29,560 nt of DNA from Agmasoma carcini (nom. nud.) (taxonomy: Eukaryota > Microsporidia > Thelohaniidae): the NCBI GenBank assembly GCA_029232285.1, contig JAOXFI010000040.1, forward strand, positions 1 to 29,560. Reading direction: 5' to 3'. The notes beneath the pieces are model-generated. The model was given only the letters and a program-made list of their open reading frames with translations. It was not told the origin of the DNA and searched no databases. Below, piece by piece: positions 1 through 9,346 of the stretch (position 1 is the first letter of the stretch; every line of letters starts with the position of its first letter). A program made the translations under genes and the position numbers.

Positions 1-256
1 TATCTAACTAACTATCTGACTAACTATCTAACTAACTATCTGACTAACTATCTAACTAACTATCTGACTAACTATCTAACTAACTATCTGACTAACTATC
101 TGACTAACTATCTAACTAACTATCTAACTAACTAACTAATCTAACTATCTAACTATCTGACTAACTATCTAACTATCTAACTAATCTAACTATCTAACTA
201 TCTAACTATCTAACTATCTAACTAACTATCTGACTAACTATCTAACTAATCTAACT
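1..256. repeat. CTAA-type minisatellite at left window edge
   Basis: The first copies follow a clear 24-bp period built from CTAACTAACTATCTGACTAA. Later copies lose blocks and become irregular (CTAACTATCTAA). The array runs off the left edge, so its true length is unknown. Related CTAA/CTGA arrays occur at 10670-10935 and 13535-13665, and the right edge of the window carries the complementary TTAG form. Confidence 0.95.
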
Positions 257-1309
257 AACTAACAACTCCAGTATATTAAACATTTATCCCGAATCTTGTG
301 GTTTATTGATACACTCTTTTATGCTTATAACAGAATTTATCTATACAAACCTCTTACTTTCACTGTTGATCAGTTAAACCCAGCTTAAACGAGTTTATTT
401 ATATAATTTAGTCAAAAATAATTATTGATCAACTCTTGCATGTCTGTTTATATTATTTAATATGTTTTTGATTAAATTAACCTCATCAATAAATTATTTT
501 CCGCGTAGGGCTTAAGCACAGGCGTATTTTAGGAATTTTTTATTGAAATTATATCATAACAAAGCTTTTGATGTACAAAAGACCAATGTCAACTCATAAG
601 ACTAATGATGTTGACGATATGTGAGCTGATTCTATTAAATGTCCTTAAACTTTTAATTATTATTTCATCTCTCTTTTATATTTCTTCATTATTTACTGAA
701 CTTAATATGTAGAAACACTCTTTTTACGTAATTTTCAATTGTTTTTCCAATAATTTATAAAATTTGTAATATATACTTGTACAGTGAGAAGTCTGTTAAA
801 CTTCAGATTAAAATATATTTTGAATAGTTTTATTTAATTGGAGTTGATAAATAGGTTTATAATTATAATGACAATTCATTGTTATCTTTAGAATAATTAA
901 ATAATTGGTCAGTTTTAAATATTACAGCACTAGAATAGTTGTTTTGTACGGGTTATTGAAAATTTACAATAGATATGAATGTTTTGATTTTAGATATGAA
1001 CTTTAGTGAATTTGAAAGTGTTATTTGTAACTTACAGATAACTTGATATCATTTAATATTTCTATAAGATGGGTTCATAGAGATGTATCAGATCCAATTT
1101 AATTAGTTAGGGTGGAATAAGATTTTGATTGTTTAATTTAAAGATAATAAATGTTATGTGTTATTTAGACCCTTTATAGTCTAAGTGAGTCCCTCAAAAA
1201 ATAGACTAAATATATTTAAATTATTTTTTAATAATAAAAAAACCTTGTTGAATCTTTTATATAATCTTTCTTTCAAATTCAACGCTACGTAAACTTACAC
1301 ATCTTATAA
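257..1309. other. Gene-free AT-rich stretch
   Basis: I see no open frame of useful length, no RNA gene and no clear repeat here. Positions 500-660 are somewhat less AT-rich than the surroundings, which could mean old decayed coding DNA, but no reading on either strand gave a recognisable protein. Confidence 0.5.
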
Positions 1310-1940
1310 CCTTAAAATCAATTTATTCAAAATGTCTATCAAGAGGTACTTTCCTTGTTAAGGGATTGTTATCAAAATCTTTCTTTATCAACAATATCTC
1401 TCTAGTTTATTAAAGTTACTGTCTGTATTTCTAATCATAACTTTGTTATCTTGACTAGAGCTATCAAATGACATTTAATCATAATAGATTGCATCATCTA
1501 ATTCTAAATTATCATTTTTATAAAAAAGTTTACACAGAGACTTATCTTGTATTGTTGTGTTATGGTCAAATACAACAACATCTACTTTTAATCTTCTTTA
1601 AGGCTTTTCCTAGTCGTATTTCAATGTTTTAATCTAGTCTCTTACATATACTGGTTGTATAAGATTATTTTTTTTTGATTATAAAATTATTTTCTATTAT
1701 AAGAATGAATTACTTTATAATACATAAGAATTGATCTTAGATTTGCTGCCCTTTCAGTTCCTTCTTTGTTTTCATAGGACACACTCATGAATATTTTATA
1801 TAGCAATCAATTACGGTTAATAACCATTTTGATTATCATGTATAGATCATATTTTGTCTACACCTTAAAATCTTTAGAGGTTCAAGTGTAATGATAGGAG
1901 AAAATGCATCACATTGACTCGCAAAACAATTAATTTATGT
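1310..1940 (-). pseudogene. Decayed Ty3/gypsy-type LTR retrotransposon integrase
   Basis: Reading the minus strand downward from about 1835 gives SKWLLTVIDCYIKYS, then a stop where integrases have Trp, then VCPMKTKK. This is the typical block around the first catalytic Asp of the rve integrase core, with that Asp encoded at 1806-1808. Further down, in a shifted frame, 1614-1660 reads QPVYVRD and about 1388-1455 reads DNKVMIRNTDSNFNKLERY, which resembles the C-terminal integrase region of gypsy elements. Several in-frame stops and at least one frameshift show it is dead. I see no LTRs and no reverse transcriptase in the window. Family assignment rests on motif recognition by eye. Confidence 0.68.
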
Positions 1941-2420
1941 GATATTTATAGATATTATATCGAATATTTTTCAAATTCATAAATTATTATCTTAGGTTCT
2001 TAAGTTTTAACTCTCTGGAAGTATAATAGAAGAATTAAGTTTTCAGTCTTTCTTCTAAAATTTATTTTTGTTCCTTATTATAATTCTCGGGGTATCACTA
2101 AAAGTCATATACTTTATTATCATTTTTAGTTTTAATATTAAGTATTGGGTTTAAAGAAAAAATTTATAAATTTTATATATACATTTAATTTTTTTTAAAT
2201 TGGAATAAATACAAGTTATATATCCAAGAATATAAACAATATATTAATATGATATTTTAACGAAAATTTATATTTATCAAAAACAAACTTTTGGGCAAGT
2301 ATAATCTATAAAAACATTATTTATTGGTCATACTTACAATAAATTTATGTTTTATTAAATTTAAGTTAATATTTTGTTTTTTTAAAAATATCATTATTGA
2401 TAGAGGACGAAAACTGGTTA
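1941..2420. other. Gene-free stretch, possibly more of the dead retroelement
   Basis: It is strongly AT-rich with long A and T runs. The part nearest 1940 may be the zinc-binding end of the integrase relic, since a minus-strand reading contains closely spaced cysteines, but the frame breaks too often to be sure. Nothing else is recognisable. Confidence 0.35.
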
Positions 2421-2580
2421 AAGCTAAATGATTTGTTATAAAGCTAAACGGGTTATTATAAAGCTAAACGGGTTGTTATAAAGCTAAACGGGTTATTATA
2501 AAGCTAAACGGGTTATTATAAAGCTAAATGGGTTATTATAAAGCTAAATGGGTTATTATAAAGCTAAACGGGTTGTTATA
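2421..2580. repeat. 20-bp tandem repeat, 8 copies
   Basis: Eight head-to-tail copies of AAGCTAAACGGGTTATTATA lie exactly 20 bp apart. They differ only at a few positions (ACGG/ATGG/ATGA, TTATTATA/TTGTTATA). The even length and low divergence suggest recent expansion. It lies in a gene-free stretch between two transposon relics. Confidence 0.97.
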
Positions 2581-2914
2581 AATAACATGAGTTGCGAGGA
2601 AATGCAATATGGATATATGTGGAAATATCAATAATTAATTACGACACGGGTCAATTTTCTTTAATTCAAAACTTTTGCTCAATCATAGGTCATGTTATTA
2701 ACTTATGTTGTGAGTACGTTTCAGAAAACATGGCTAGTAGGCAAGTAAGTGTATCTAAAGAGGAATAATTCAAGTATATAAAGTTTTTAATTTTGATTTA
2801 AACCTGGTATAATATTGCAAATTAATGAATCTTAATAATTCAAGTATATAAAGTTTTTAATAATATTGCAAATTAATGAATATTGCCTTTTACATAAGTA
2901 ATAATATCACATAG
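2581..2914. repeat. Direct repeat pair in gene-free DNA
   Basis: A block beginning TTCAAGTATATAAAGTTTTTAA and ending TAATATTGCAAATTAATGAAT occurs at about 2769-2830 and again, slightly shorter, at about 2838-2881. The rest of the interval shows nothing recognisable. It may include the lost 5' part of the Merlin copy that follows. Confidence 0.7.
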
Positions 2915-3193
2915 AGGGAGCAAATGAGACCTAAACATGGTTTTTTTTGGAATTTTAATACTAGTATAAAGCCTGAGATTGGTTATATAAAAATTGTCGA
3001 TAGAAGAGATGCTGATACCCTTCTTACAATTATTTAAAATATTGAACTACCCAATTCAATAATATATCTTAATGAGTAGGGAGCTTATAAGGATATTGTT
3101 GGTCTAGAATACACCCATAGAACGGTTAACCATTCTCTTAATTTTATAGATCCGAAAATGGGTGTACATACTCAGGCGATTAAATTATATTAG
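2915..3193 (+). pseudogene. Decayed Merlin (IS1595/ISXO2-like) DDE transposase, copy 1
   Basis: One frame reads through three in-frame stops (3035-3037, 3077-3079, 3191-3193). It gives VDRRDADTLLTII, then NSIIYLNE, then GAYKDIV, and then THRTVNHSLNFIDPKMGVHTQ. The order R-D-A-D-T-L, a GS-I-x-x-D-like block, AY, and VNHSxxFxDPxxGxHTQ is the signature of the ISXO2-like transposase domain used by Merlin DNA transposons, which are common in microsporidia. The N-terminal part with the first acidic residue is not visible and the stops make it non-functional. No terminal inverted repeats were identified. Confidence 0.85.
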
Positions 3194-3584
3194 ATAAATT
3201 GAAGTCGCATATAAAGAGAATGCGTGGATGTAAGAAACAGTTGTTAGAAGTATATTTACTTGAATTTATTTCGGGAATTTTCTATTAATACATTTGAATA
3301 TTTAATTATTGATGTGAAAAATAAATTTATTATGTGACACCACTAGTCACATGATGGTTTAATATATACAATATTAAAATAAAATTGTTACTTTAAAGTA
3401 TTTTGTGTTGTTAAATTTATCGTTTAATGTTAAATTTAACCTTTTTATGATATTTCTTAATTTTTTTTATATAATATCAATATTAATATTAAATATACAA
3501 ATTTATTAGAAAATGTAATGATTTTCAAAAATACACTTTTTTAAATCATACATAATTGATATCAAAAAATAGTGATTAGATGTT

Positions 3585-3710
3585 CTGCAACAGGTAGTCT
3601 GTATATTAGTGTTGTATTTATATTCCATTAATACCGTTTCAGGTGTAATTGCTGTATTACTATTTGCAACAGAAAGTCTGTATATTAGTGTTTATATTTC
3701 CATTAATACC
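3585..3710. repeat. Direct duplication of about 46 bp
   Basis: The block TGCAACAGGTAGTCTGTATATTAGTG followed by a TTCCATTAATACC end occurs at about 3585-3633. It recurs with small changes at about 3664-3709, just before the second Merlin fragment. An open stretch here (3609-3791) has no ATG start and is explained by the duplication. Confidence 0.8.
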
Positions 3711-3762
3711 ACAATTTTTACAGATCAATTAAGCAATTATCAATACCAGATTATTAGCATGA

Positions 3763-3849
3763 ACTGTCTGCTTAAAGAATCGAATTGTTGATAAACAAAA
3801 AGGTGCGCATATTCAAATCATTAAAAAATATTTTAGTTGGAATAATAAG
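3763..3849 (+). pseudogene. Decayed Merlin transposase fragment, copy 2
   Basis: The frame starting at 3763 reads TVCLKNRIVDKQKGAHIQ, then IIKKYFSWNNK. This matches the same TVNHSxxFVDxxxGAHTQxIExYWxxxK segment as copy 1 but differs enough to be a separate insertion or an old duplicate. A stop sits just upstream at 3760-3762, and only this short block is readable. Downstream, about 3945-4055, another frame reads HSRSCDTTREFLQCLLAEKK, which looks like former coding DNA but could not be assigned. Confidence 0.7.
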
Positions 3850-4811
3850 ACGAATTTATTAAAAAATTGGTGTGATCTGATTTTCCTAATAAGAATAATA
3901 GTTCAAATAGATAAAAGAAGGCCACCTAGTAATAAGACTTATTATTTGATCATAGTAGAAGTTGTGATACAACAAGAGAGTTTTTGCAATGTTTATTAGC
4001 TGAAAAGAAAGCTGCTACACTAACATCAAGAATTTGGGCTGATAAATTCTCGAATTTCTTAATATTGATATTTTGTTTTTTTCTATAACAATATTTGTCT
4101 CAAATGTAAATCATCAATAACAGATCATATGTTATCACTCAACCAATTTAATTACCAATTACTTCAAAAAAGTATTAAAATTGATTTATTTTTATATCAA
4201 TCGTCATATTTTATAAACATGATTAACTGTGTTATTTATGGCTATTAAAATGTCATATTTGTATATTATTTAAGTATTGATATAAATGTAATAAAGGATG
4301 ACCCAAAACCAAAATATTTGCTATTTTATCTATAAAACACAAACCACCTTATCAATATTATCAATTTTTTTGATCCTAAATTATTAAAAGACAAATATTA
4401 TACCAACATTATACTTCTTAGAATTATGTTATATTAAACACAAGGTTGTGGTCATACATTATAGGCTCATTTAATGAATATTTAATAATTTATAACTCTC
4501 ATTCAAATACCGTCCTTATAAACATCACAAATATTTTTTTAAAAAATAAATTTTCATTTAATTGAAATATATTTAAAAAATTAACAACTTTCAGTGCTTG
4601 TTATAATATAAACAATCAACATTATCTTACAATCAATGAAAATCATAGTATTTGTTATAATATAAATAATATCATCATCTTACCATGAATAGGCTTTGAT
4701 TATTACTATAAATCATATCAATTAAAGCATTTATTATCATTTTTCTATATATGAAAATTTAAATATTTTTAATATTTCATAAGGCAAATTTAAGTTTCCT
4801 AAAAATTTTTA
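3850..4811. other. Gene-free AT-rich stretch before LeuRS
   Basis: Apart from the unassigned coding-like trace near 3945-4055, this stretch shows only AT-rich sequence without an open frame. Two related blocks, TTGTTATAATATAAACAATC near 4598 and TTTGTTATAATATAAATAAT near 4651, form a weak direct repeat. It serves as upstream region of the synthetase gene. Confidence 0.45.
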
Positions 4812-4814
4812 CCC
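4812..4814 (+). promoter_or_regulatory. CCC signal before LeuRS start
   Basis: A lone CCC in AT-rich surroundings ends 2 bases before the ATG. CCC-like tracts just before the start are a reported gene signal in microsporidia and support the ATG at 4817. Confidence 0.5.
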
Positions 4815-4816
4815 AA

Positions 4817-7387
4817 ATGTCTGAAGAAAAATCCAAGTTAAAATTTTTGAATAGCTTAGAGATTTATGATGAAATTAAACAAGATATCAAAGGTGAAAAC
4901 TATTTCATCACCTTCCCCTATCCTTATATGAATGGTAAGTTACATTTAGGCCACCTATTTACAATCTCAAAATCAGATTTTATGGCTTACTTCAGAAAAA
5001 TACAAGGTAAGAATGTGATATTCCCACAAGGCTTTCATTTAACAGGTATGCCAATATGCGCATCAGCTTATAAGCTAAAGGAAGAGCTCAAAGGCAACAA
5101 AGTAGATGTTAGCATCCTTAAAATACTAAAAGAACTGGGTTTTGATGATGTATCAGAGTTTACTGAACCAAAACATTGGGGTAAAACATTCTCTCCGCTT
5201 GCTATACAAGCATTGTCTAAATTCCACGCTAATATTGATTGGAGGCGATCATTCGTAACTACAGACATCAATAGATACTATGATAGCTTCATTTCATACC
5301 AATTTAAATGTTTAAAAAGGAAAAACCTCCTTAATTATGGTAAAAGACACTCTATTTTCTGTACAATTGATAATCAACCATGTTTGGACCATGATAGGCG
5401 TAGAGGTGAAGGTATCAAACCAATACCTATTATTCTTAAAAAGATCAAAACTGAAAATGGTATATTACTGGTCAGGACCAATTTAAATTCTATAAACGCC
5501 TTTAAATCAGAAAAAAAATCATCAGAAGCTCAGGATGAGATTAAAAAAGTTGTTTTATCAGAAACATCAGATTTTGTAAAGTTTAAATATGATGGCAATG
5601 ATTATATTTTAGAAAAGGAAATTTATAGAAACTTTATATATCAAGCCTCTAATGTAAAAGAAATTGATAAATTGTTGGGTCAAGATATAAAACATCAAAA
5701 TATAGAATATACGTCTAAAATCATACAAGAAAAAGTGGTATTTAATGCTAATAACTTTGGTCCATCATTTGAAAGCTTAGTCAAAGGTGATCACATAGAA
5801 AATCAAGACTTTTTTAAGGTTTATATGCCAGAAGGTCCAGTGATATCAAGATCAGGCTCTAGTTGTGTGGTCTCTCTCCTTGATCAGTGGTATATTGATT
5901 ATTCCAATAAAGAGTGGAAATCAAAAGTTTACGAATGTATTGATAATATGAAACTGACTGATGATACGAGAAACAAATTGGTTCAAGGTGTGGGATGGAT
6001 AGATAAATGGGCCTTTTCTAGGACTTTTGGTCTTGGAACGAGGGTTCCCTTTGATAAGCAGTATGTCATTGATTCACTGAGTGATTCAACAATATATATG
6101 GCGTTTTATACTGTTAATGAATTTTTATTTAGTGATCTGCTGGGAGAAGATCAAAAGTTCCCATTTGAGTATGTTGATGATCACTTTTGGGAATGTGTCT
6201 TTGGATGTGATAAATATGAGAATGAAATATCTAAAGTACGTGTTGAAGAGACTTTAAGTCATATGAACCTTAATTCTAACTGTGGGTGTAAGCAGTACCG
6301 AAGCACAGATGTTTATCTTAAAATGGTTGAAAAATGTAGAAATGCATTTAAGGATTGTTATCCTGTTGATTTGAGGGTGTCGGGTAAGGATTTGATAACT
6401 AATCATTTATTATTCTTTATTTTTAACCATGTTGCACTTTTCCCTAAGGCTTGTTGGCCTAAAAGAATTTTCACAAATGGACATTTATTATTGAATTCAT
6501 CAAAGATGAGTAAAAGTGATGGTAATTTCTTAACGGTTGAGCAGTCTTTGAGTCAATTTGGTTCAAGTGCGACGAGGATGTGTCTAGCTGGTTGTGGAGA
6601 TACCAACGAAGATGCTAACTTTGAGGTTAAGGTTGCTAATTCTTTAGTATTAAAGCTTCATAAATTTGCAGTTACGGTTCTTGATCTTAAAGAATGTGAA
6701 GATAGTGATGGAGTGAGTGAATATGATAAGGTTATAGATGAATATTTTGTTAGTTCCTTACAAAAGAATATAAATATGACCTTAGAGAGCTATGAGGGCA
6801 TGATTTATAGGGATGTTCTTAAGTATGCGTTCTTTGAGAATAGCCATTTAGTTGAATCATATGTAGACTTAGGTGGTAAAAAATCGTTGTTTAATTTATA
6901 TAAGGCTATGACGCAACTGTTATATCCTATTATACCTTCAATCAGTGTTAATTTTATTAAAAATGTGTTTAACAATGAATTTAGACTACCAGCAAGTGGT
7001 AAGTATGATGAAGTTGCGATTCAGAAAATAACGTACATTAAGTCGATCATTTCTAAGATAAATTCCACCAAAGCAAAGTTTTCTAAAGTTAAAATAATGA
7101 CTTCAGATAAATATTTTGAATGGAGGGAAGAAATTATGAAAATTATTGATGAAAAGCCAAATATAACTATTAAGGAGTTAAGTAAGACACTTACAAAGAA
7201 AAATAAGTTTAGTATGGCTTTTGCTAATGAATATCTTAAGGATAAGGAAAGTTATTTGATAAGATTTGATGATTTTGAGCTTTTAATGTTATTTAAAGAT
7301 TATATTGAGAAAGGTACTAAAGCTGAAGTTGAAATATTGAAAGGTGAGGTTGGTGAGCCAAGAAGCCCAAAATTTAATTTTGAATAA
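4817..7387 (+). CDS. Leucyl-tRNA synthetase, cytosolic, with degenerate editing domain
   Basis: Class I synthetase that charges tRNA-Leu. The HIGH motif is HLGH at residues 43-46 within FPYPYMNGKLHLGH. GFHLTGMPI is typical of the archaeal/eukaryotic LeuRS type, and KMSKS lies at 563-567 followed by DGNFLTV. DQWYIDYS marks return to the catalytic core. At 856 residues it is shorter than usual cytosolic enzymes (over 1000). The CP1 editing insert, between DHDRRRGEG (191-199) and VISRSGSSCVV, is reduced. Its threonine-rich peptide, normally TLRPET-like, is replaced near 218-226 by LVRTNLNS. The block normally holding the SxPSDSPDD Asp cluster reads FGPSFES near 314-320. Loss of post-transfer editing is therefore likely. 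The stop codon overlaps an AATAAA (7383-7388). Confidence 0.96.
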   Translation: MSEEKSKLKFLNSLEIYDEIKQDIKGENYFITFPYPYMNGKLHLGHLFTISKSDFMAYFRKIQGKNVIFPQGFHLTGMPICASAYKLKEELKGNKVDVSILKILKELGFDDVSEFTEPKHWGKTFSPLAIQALSKFHANIDWRRSFVTTDINRYYDSFISYQFKCLKRKNLLNYGKRHSIFCTIDNQPCLDHDRRRGEGIKPIPIILKKIKTENGILLVRTNLNSINAFKSEKKSSEAQDEIKKVVLSETSDFVKFKYDGNDYILEKEIYRNFIYQASNVKEIDKLLGQDIKHQNIEYTSKIIQEKVVFNANNFGPSFESLVKGDHIENQDFFKVYMPEGPVISRSGSSCVVSLLDQWYIDYSNKEWKSKVYECIDNMKLTDDTRNKLVQGVGWIDKWAFSRTFGLGTRVPFDKQYVIDSLSDSTIYMAFYTVNEFLFSDLLGEDQKFPFEYVDDHFWECVFGCDKYENEISKVRVEETLSHMNLNSNCGCKQYRSTDVYLKMVEKCRNAFKDCYPVDLRVSGKDLITNHLLFFIFNHVALFPKACWPKRIFTNGHLLLNSSKMSKSDGNFLTVEQSLSQFGSSATRMCLAGCGDTNEDANFEVKVANSLVLKLHKFAVTVLDLKECEDSDGVSEYDKVIDEYFVSSLQKNINMTLESYEGMIYRDVLKYAFFENSHLVESYVDLGGKKSLFNLYKAMTQLLYPIIPSISVNFIKNVFNNEFRLPASGKYDEVAIQKITYIKSIISKINSTKAKFSKVKIMTSDKYFEWREEIMKIIDEKPNITIKELSKTLTKKNKFSMAFANEYLKDKESYLIRFDDFELLMLFKDYIEKGTKAEVEILKGEVGEPRSPKFNFE

Positions 7388-7660
7388 AACAATATTTTAG
7401 GAAATTGTTTTATGAATTAAATGCTAGTTAGTCTGGTTTTTATTATAGAAAAACAAAGGTTTAGATGGTATTTTATCATTTATACAGGGACTCTCTATCT
7501 AATTTCAAATTTACACATCAACCTTTAAATATATTTTTTCATCTTAGTCTTTATTTTCATACCAAATAATAAACTAACACATAGTTATGAATTATTTACA
7601 ATTGGTGGAAGGCCCTTATACTTTAAAAAACAAATTTTGATCAACAAATATAAAACTTTA
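7388..7660. other. Intergenic region between convergent genes
   Basis: LeuRS and the DP-like gene end towards each other here. No gene, RNA or clear tandem repeat is visible. Confidence 0.5.
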
Positions 7661-8221
7661 TTAGAAAAAAAAATTATCAAGATCAAAGTTTTTGGCAAGT
7701 TCATTATTTTCCTCAAATGCCTGTCCTTTTATTTCCTTAAGAATGCCCAAATCTTCAATAACTTTTAGTGGTCTATTTGATTTAAAAGAAAAATAGCTTC
7801 TTTCTTCATTTGTGTCACAGTTTATTTCACTATCTTTATCTGTGCATATGACCATGAAGGGAAGGTACAGTTTTTCACTGGTAGGATTGCCCAATAGCAA
7901 ATTTCTATCGGTTATGAATTTAAAAACTTCCTTCATATCTCTTAATTTGTTTCTTTCCTTTCTTTTGCTTCTAATGTTGTCGATGTTTGATAATAGGAAG
8001 TATTCCTTTTTTTCCTTACCAATCAGATTGATAGCCCTCATGACATTAAGTACATCATATATTCTTCTATTTAGTGTTTCTGTGTTCTTAGATGTTATGT
8101 TTTCACATATATAGGAATAAGTGCATGTACGGTTCTCTTTAAGTAAGTTAAAGATGGACTGTGTTATGTATTTCATTCCTTGCTTAGCTTCTGAGCAGGA
8201 TGTGAGCTGTTGTGAAGGCAT
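7661..8221 (-). CDS. DP-type transcription factor (E2F dimerisation partner)
   Basis: Nuclear winged-helix protein expected to pair with an E2F subunit and control cell-cycle genes. Residues about 16-78 form the DNA-binding domain with the diagnostic NRRIYDVLNVMRAINLIGKE (RRxYDVLNV at 52-60; DP proteins have RRxYDALNV). Residues about 83-165 match the DP dimerisation region: a basic helical stretch, then LPFMVICTDKDSEINC and a region ending in DLGIL. The length of 186 residues is close to the minimal conserved DP core, lacking the long tails of animal DPs. The ATG at 8221 is directly preceded on the coding strand by CCTCCC, which supports this start. The TAA stop is overlapped by an AATAAA. 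An E2F instead of DP is less likely because of the dimerisation segment. Confidence 0.82.
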   Translation of the reverse strand: MPSQQLTSCSEAKQGMKYITQSIFNLLKENRTCTYSYICENITSKNTETLNRRIYDVLNVMRAINLIGKEKKEYFLLSNIDNIRSKRKERNKLRDMKEVFKFITDRNLLLGNPTSEKLYLPFMVICTDKDSEINCDTNEERSYFSFKSNRPLKVIEDLGILKEIKGQAFEENNELAKNFDLDNFFF

Positions 8222-8224
8222 GGG
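8222..8224 (-). promoter_or_regulatory. CCC signal before DP start
   Basis: On the minus strand CCTCCC abuts the ATG. This is the same kind of signal as before LeuRS and the Nop9-like gene. Confidence 0.5.
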
Positions 8225-8344
8225 AGGCTGAGATTTTCTATTTAAAAAGTTAAAAAATTTGTTAAGATTAACAATTTTACTAATTGATTCAGTATTGACT
8301 TAGTATAAATAAATATAGAATAATATATATTAATATATGTTATG

Positions 8345-8455
8345 ATAGTATTGATTTAATATTGACTCAGTATTGACTCAGTATTGACTTAGTATTGACT
8401 CAGTATTGACTTAGTATTGACTAGTATTGACTAGTATTGACTCAGTATTGATTTA
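8345..8455. repeat. GTATTGACTCA/GTATTGACTTA minisatellite
   Basis: About ten copies of an 11-bp unit, GTATTGACTCA or GTATTGACTTA, with some shortened to GTATTGACTA. Isolated copies occur just before, near 8290. It lies upstream of the DP-like gene, which is read away from it. Confidence 0.92.
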
Positions 8456-8800
8456 ATATAAATATATTTGATTAATTTATATATATTAATGTGACTTTTG
8501 TTTTAAAAATAAAATTTTTATCAAAATATGAATTTATATTTAAAAATCACCTGATTTTTATAATTTTTAAATAAATAATACAAAAATATTTATTTAACAT
8601 ATTAATCACTTCTGATACTTACAAAATATATTAAATTTGCATTTAATCTGATATTTAGATAATTTATTTATTTTTCTTTGGTTTTACTACTAAAATATAC
8701 TTGAATCGTAATTATATATCAAAGTACTTATAAAATATTCAGATAATTTTATTTATAATAAATATTACTATAGATTAGTCATATAGTCATGATTAATCAG
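8456..8800. other. AT-rich intergenic stretch without recognisable content
   Basis: No open frame, RNA or tandem array is visible between the two minisatellites on either side. Confidence 0.5.
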
Positions 8801-9075
8801 GTTGGTCACATATAGTGCTTTAGTCACACCATCATAGTCACACTATCATAATCACATAGTCACACCATCATCATCACACTATCATAATCACATGGTCACA
8901 CTATCATAGTCACACTATCATAATCACATAGTCACACCATCATAGTCACACTATCATAATCACATGGTCATACCATCATAGTCACACTATCATAATCACA
9001 CTATCATAATCACATGGTCACACTTAGTCACATCGCCACACTATCATAGTCACACTATCATAATCACACACACCA
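8801..9075. repeat. CATAGTCACACTATCATAATCA minisatellite
   Basis: The array is built from small words (CATAGTCACAC, TATCATAATCA, CATGGTCACAC) shuffled into higher-order units of roughly 30-45 bp. It ends about 270 bp before the SNARE gene start. No coding frame runs through it. Confidence 0.92.
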
Positions 9076-9335
9076 TCAAATACATCATTTAAAGGAGAAT
9101 ATAAAACTATTAAATCGTCTACAATAAAATAAACATATTTTATACTTCTAATAATCAATAAAACATATTCTATTTATTACCTTTATTATATTTCAATCAA
9201 ACTCCTTTTATCAATAATTTTATTAAAATCACAGCTTTATTTATTATAAAACACTTCATATTTATTTACTAACACTCATTTCAAATTATAATATTTTTAA
9301 TTAAGACAATTCGTCAATAATAAAAAAAATTGTTA

Positions 9336-9339
9336 CCCC
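9336..9339 (+). promoter_or_regulatory. CCCC signal before SNARE start
   Basis: CCCC ends 7 bases before the ATG at 9347 in an otherwise A/T-only context. Confidence 0.4.
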
Positions 9340-9346
9340 TCACAAT

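Noticed and set aside
3609..3791. 60-codon plus frame
   Set aside because: It has no ATG (begins with GTG), covers a recent direct duplication and overlaps the second Merlin relic in another frame.
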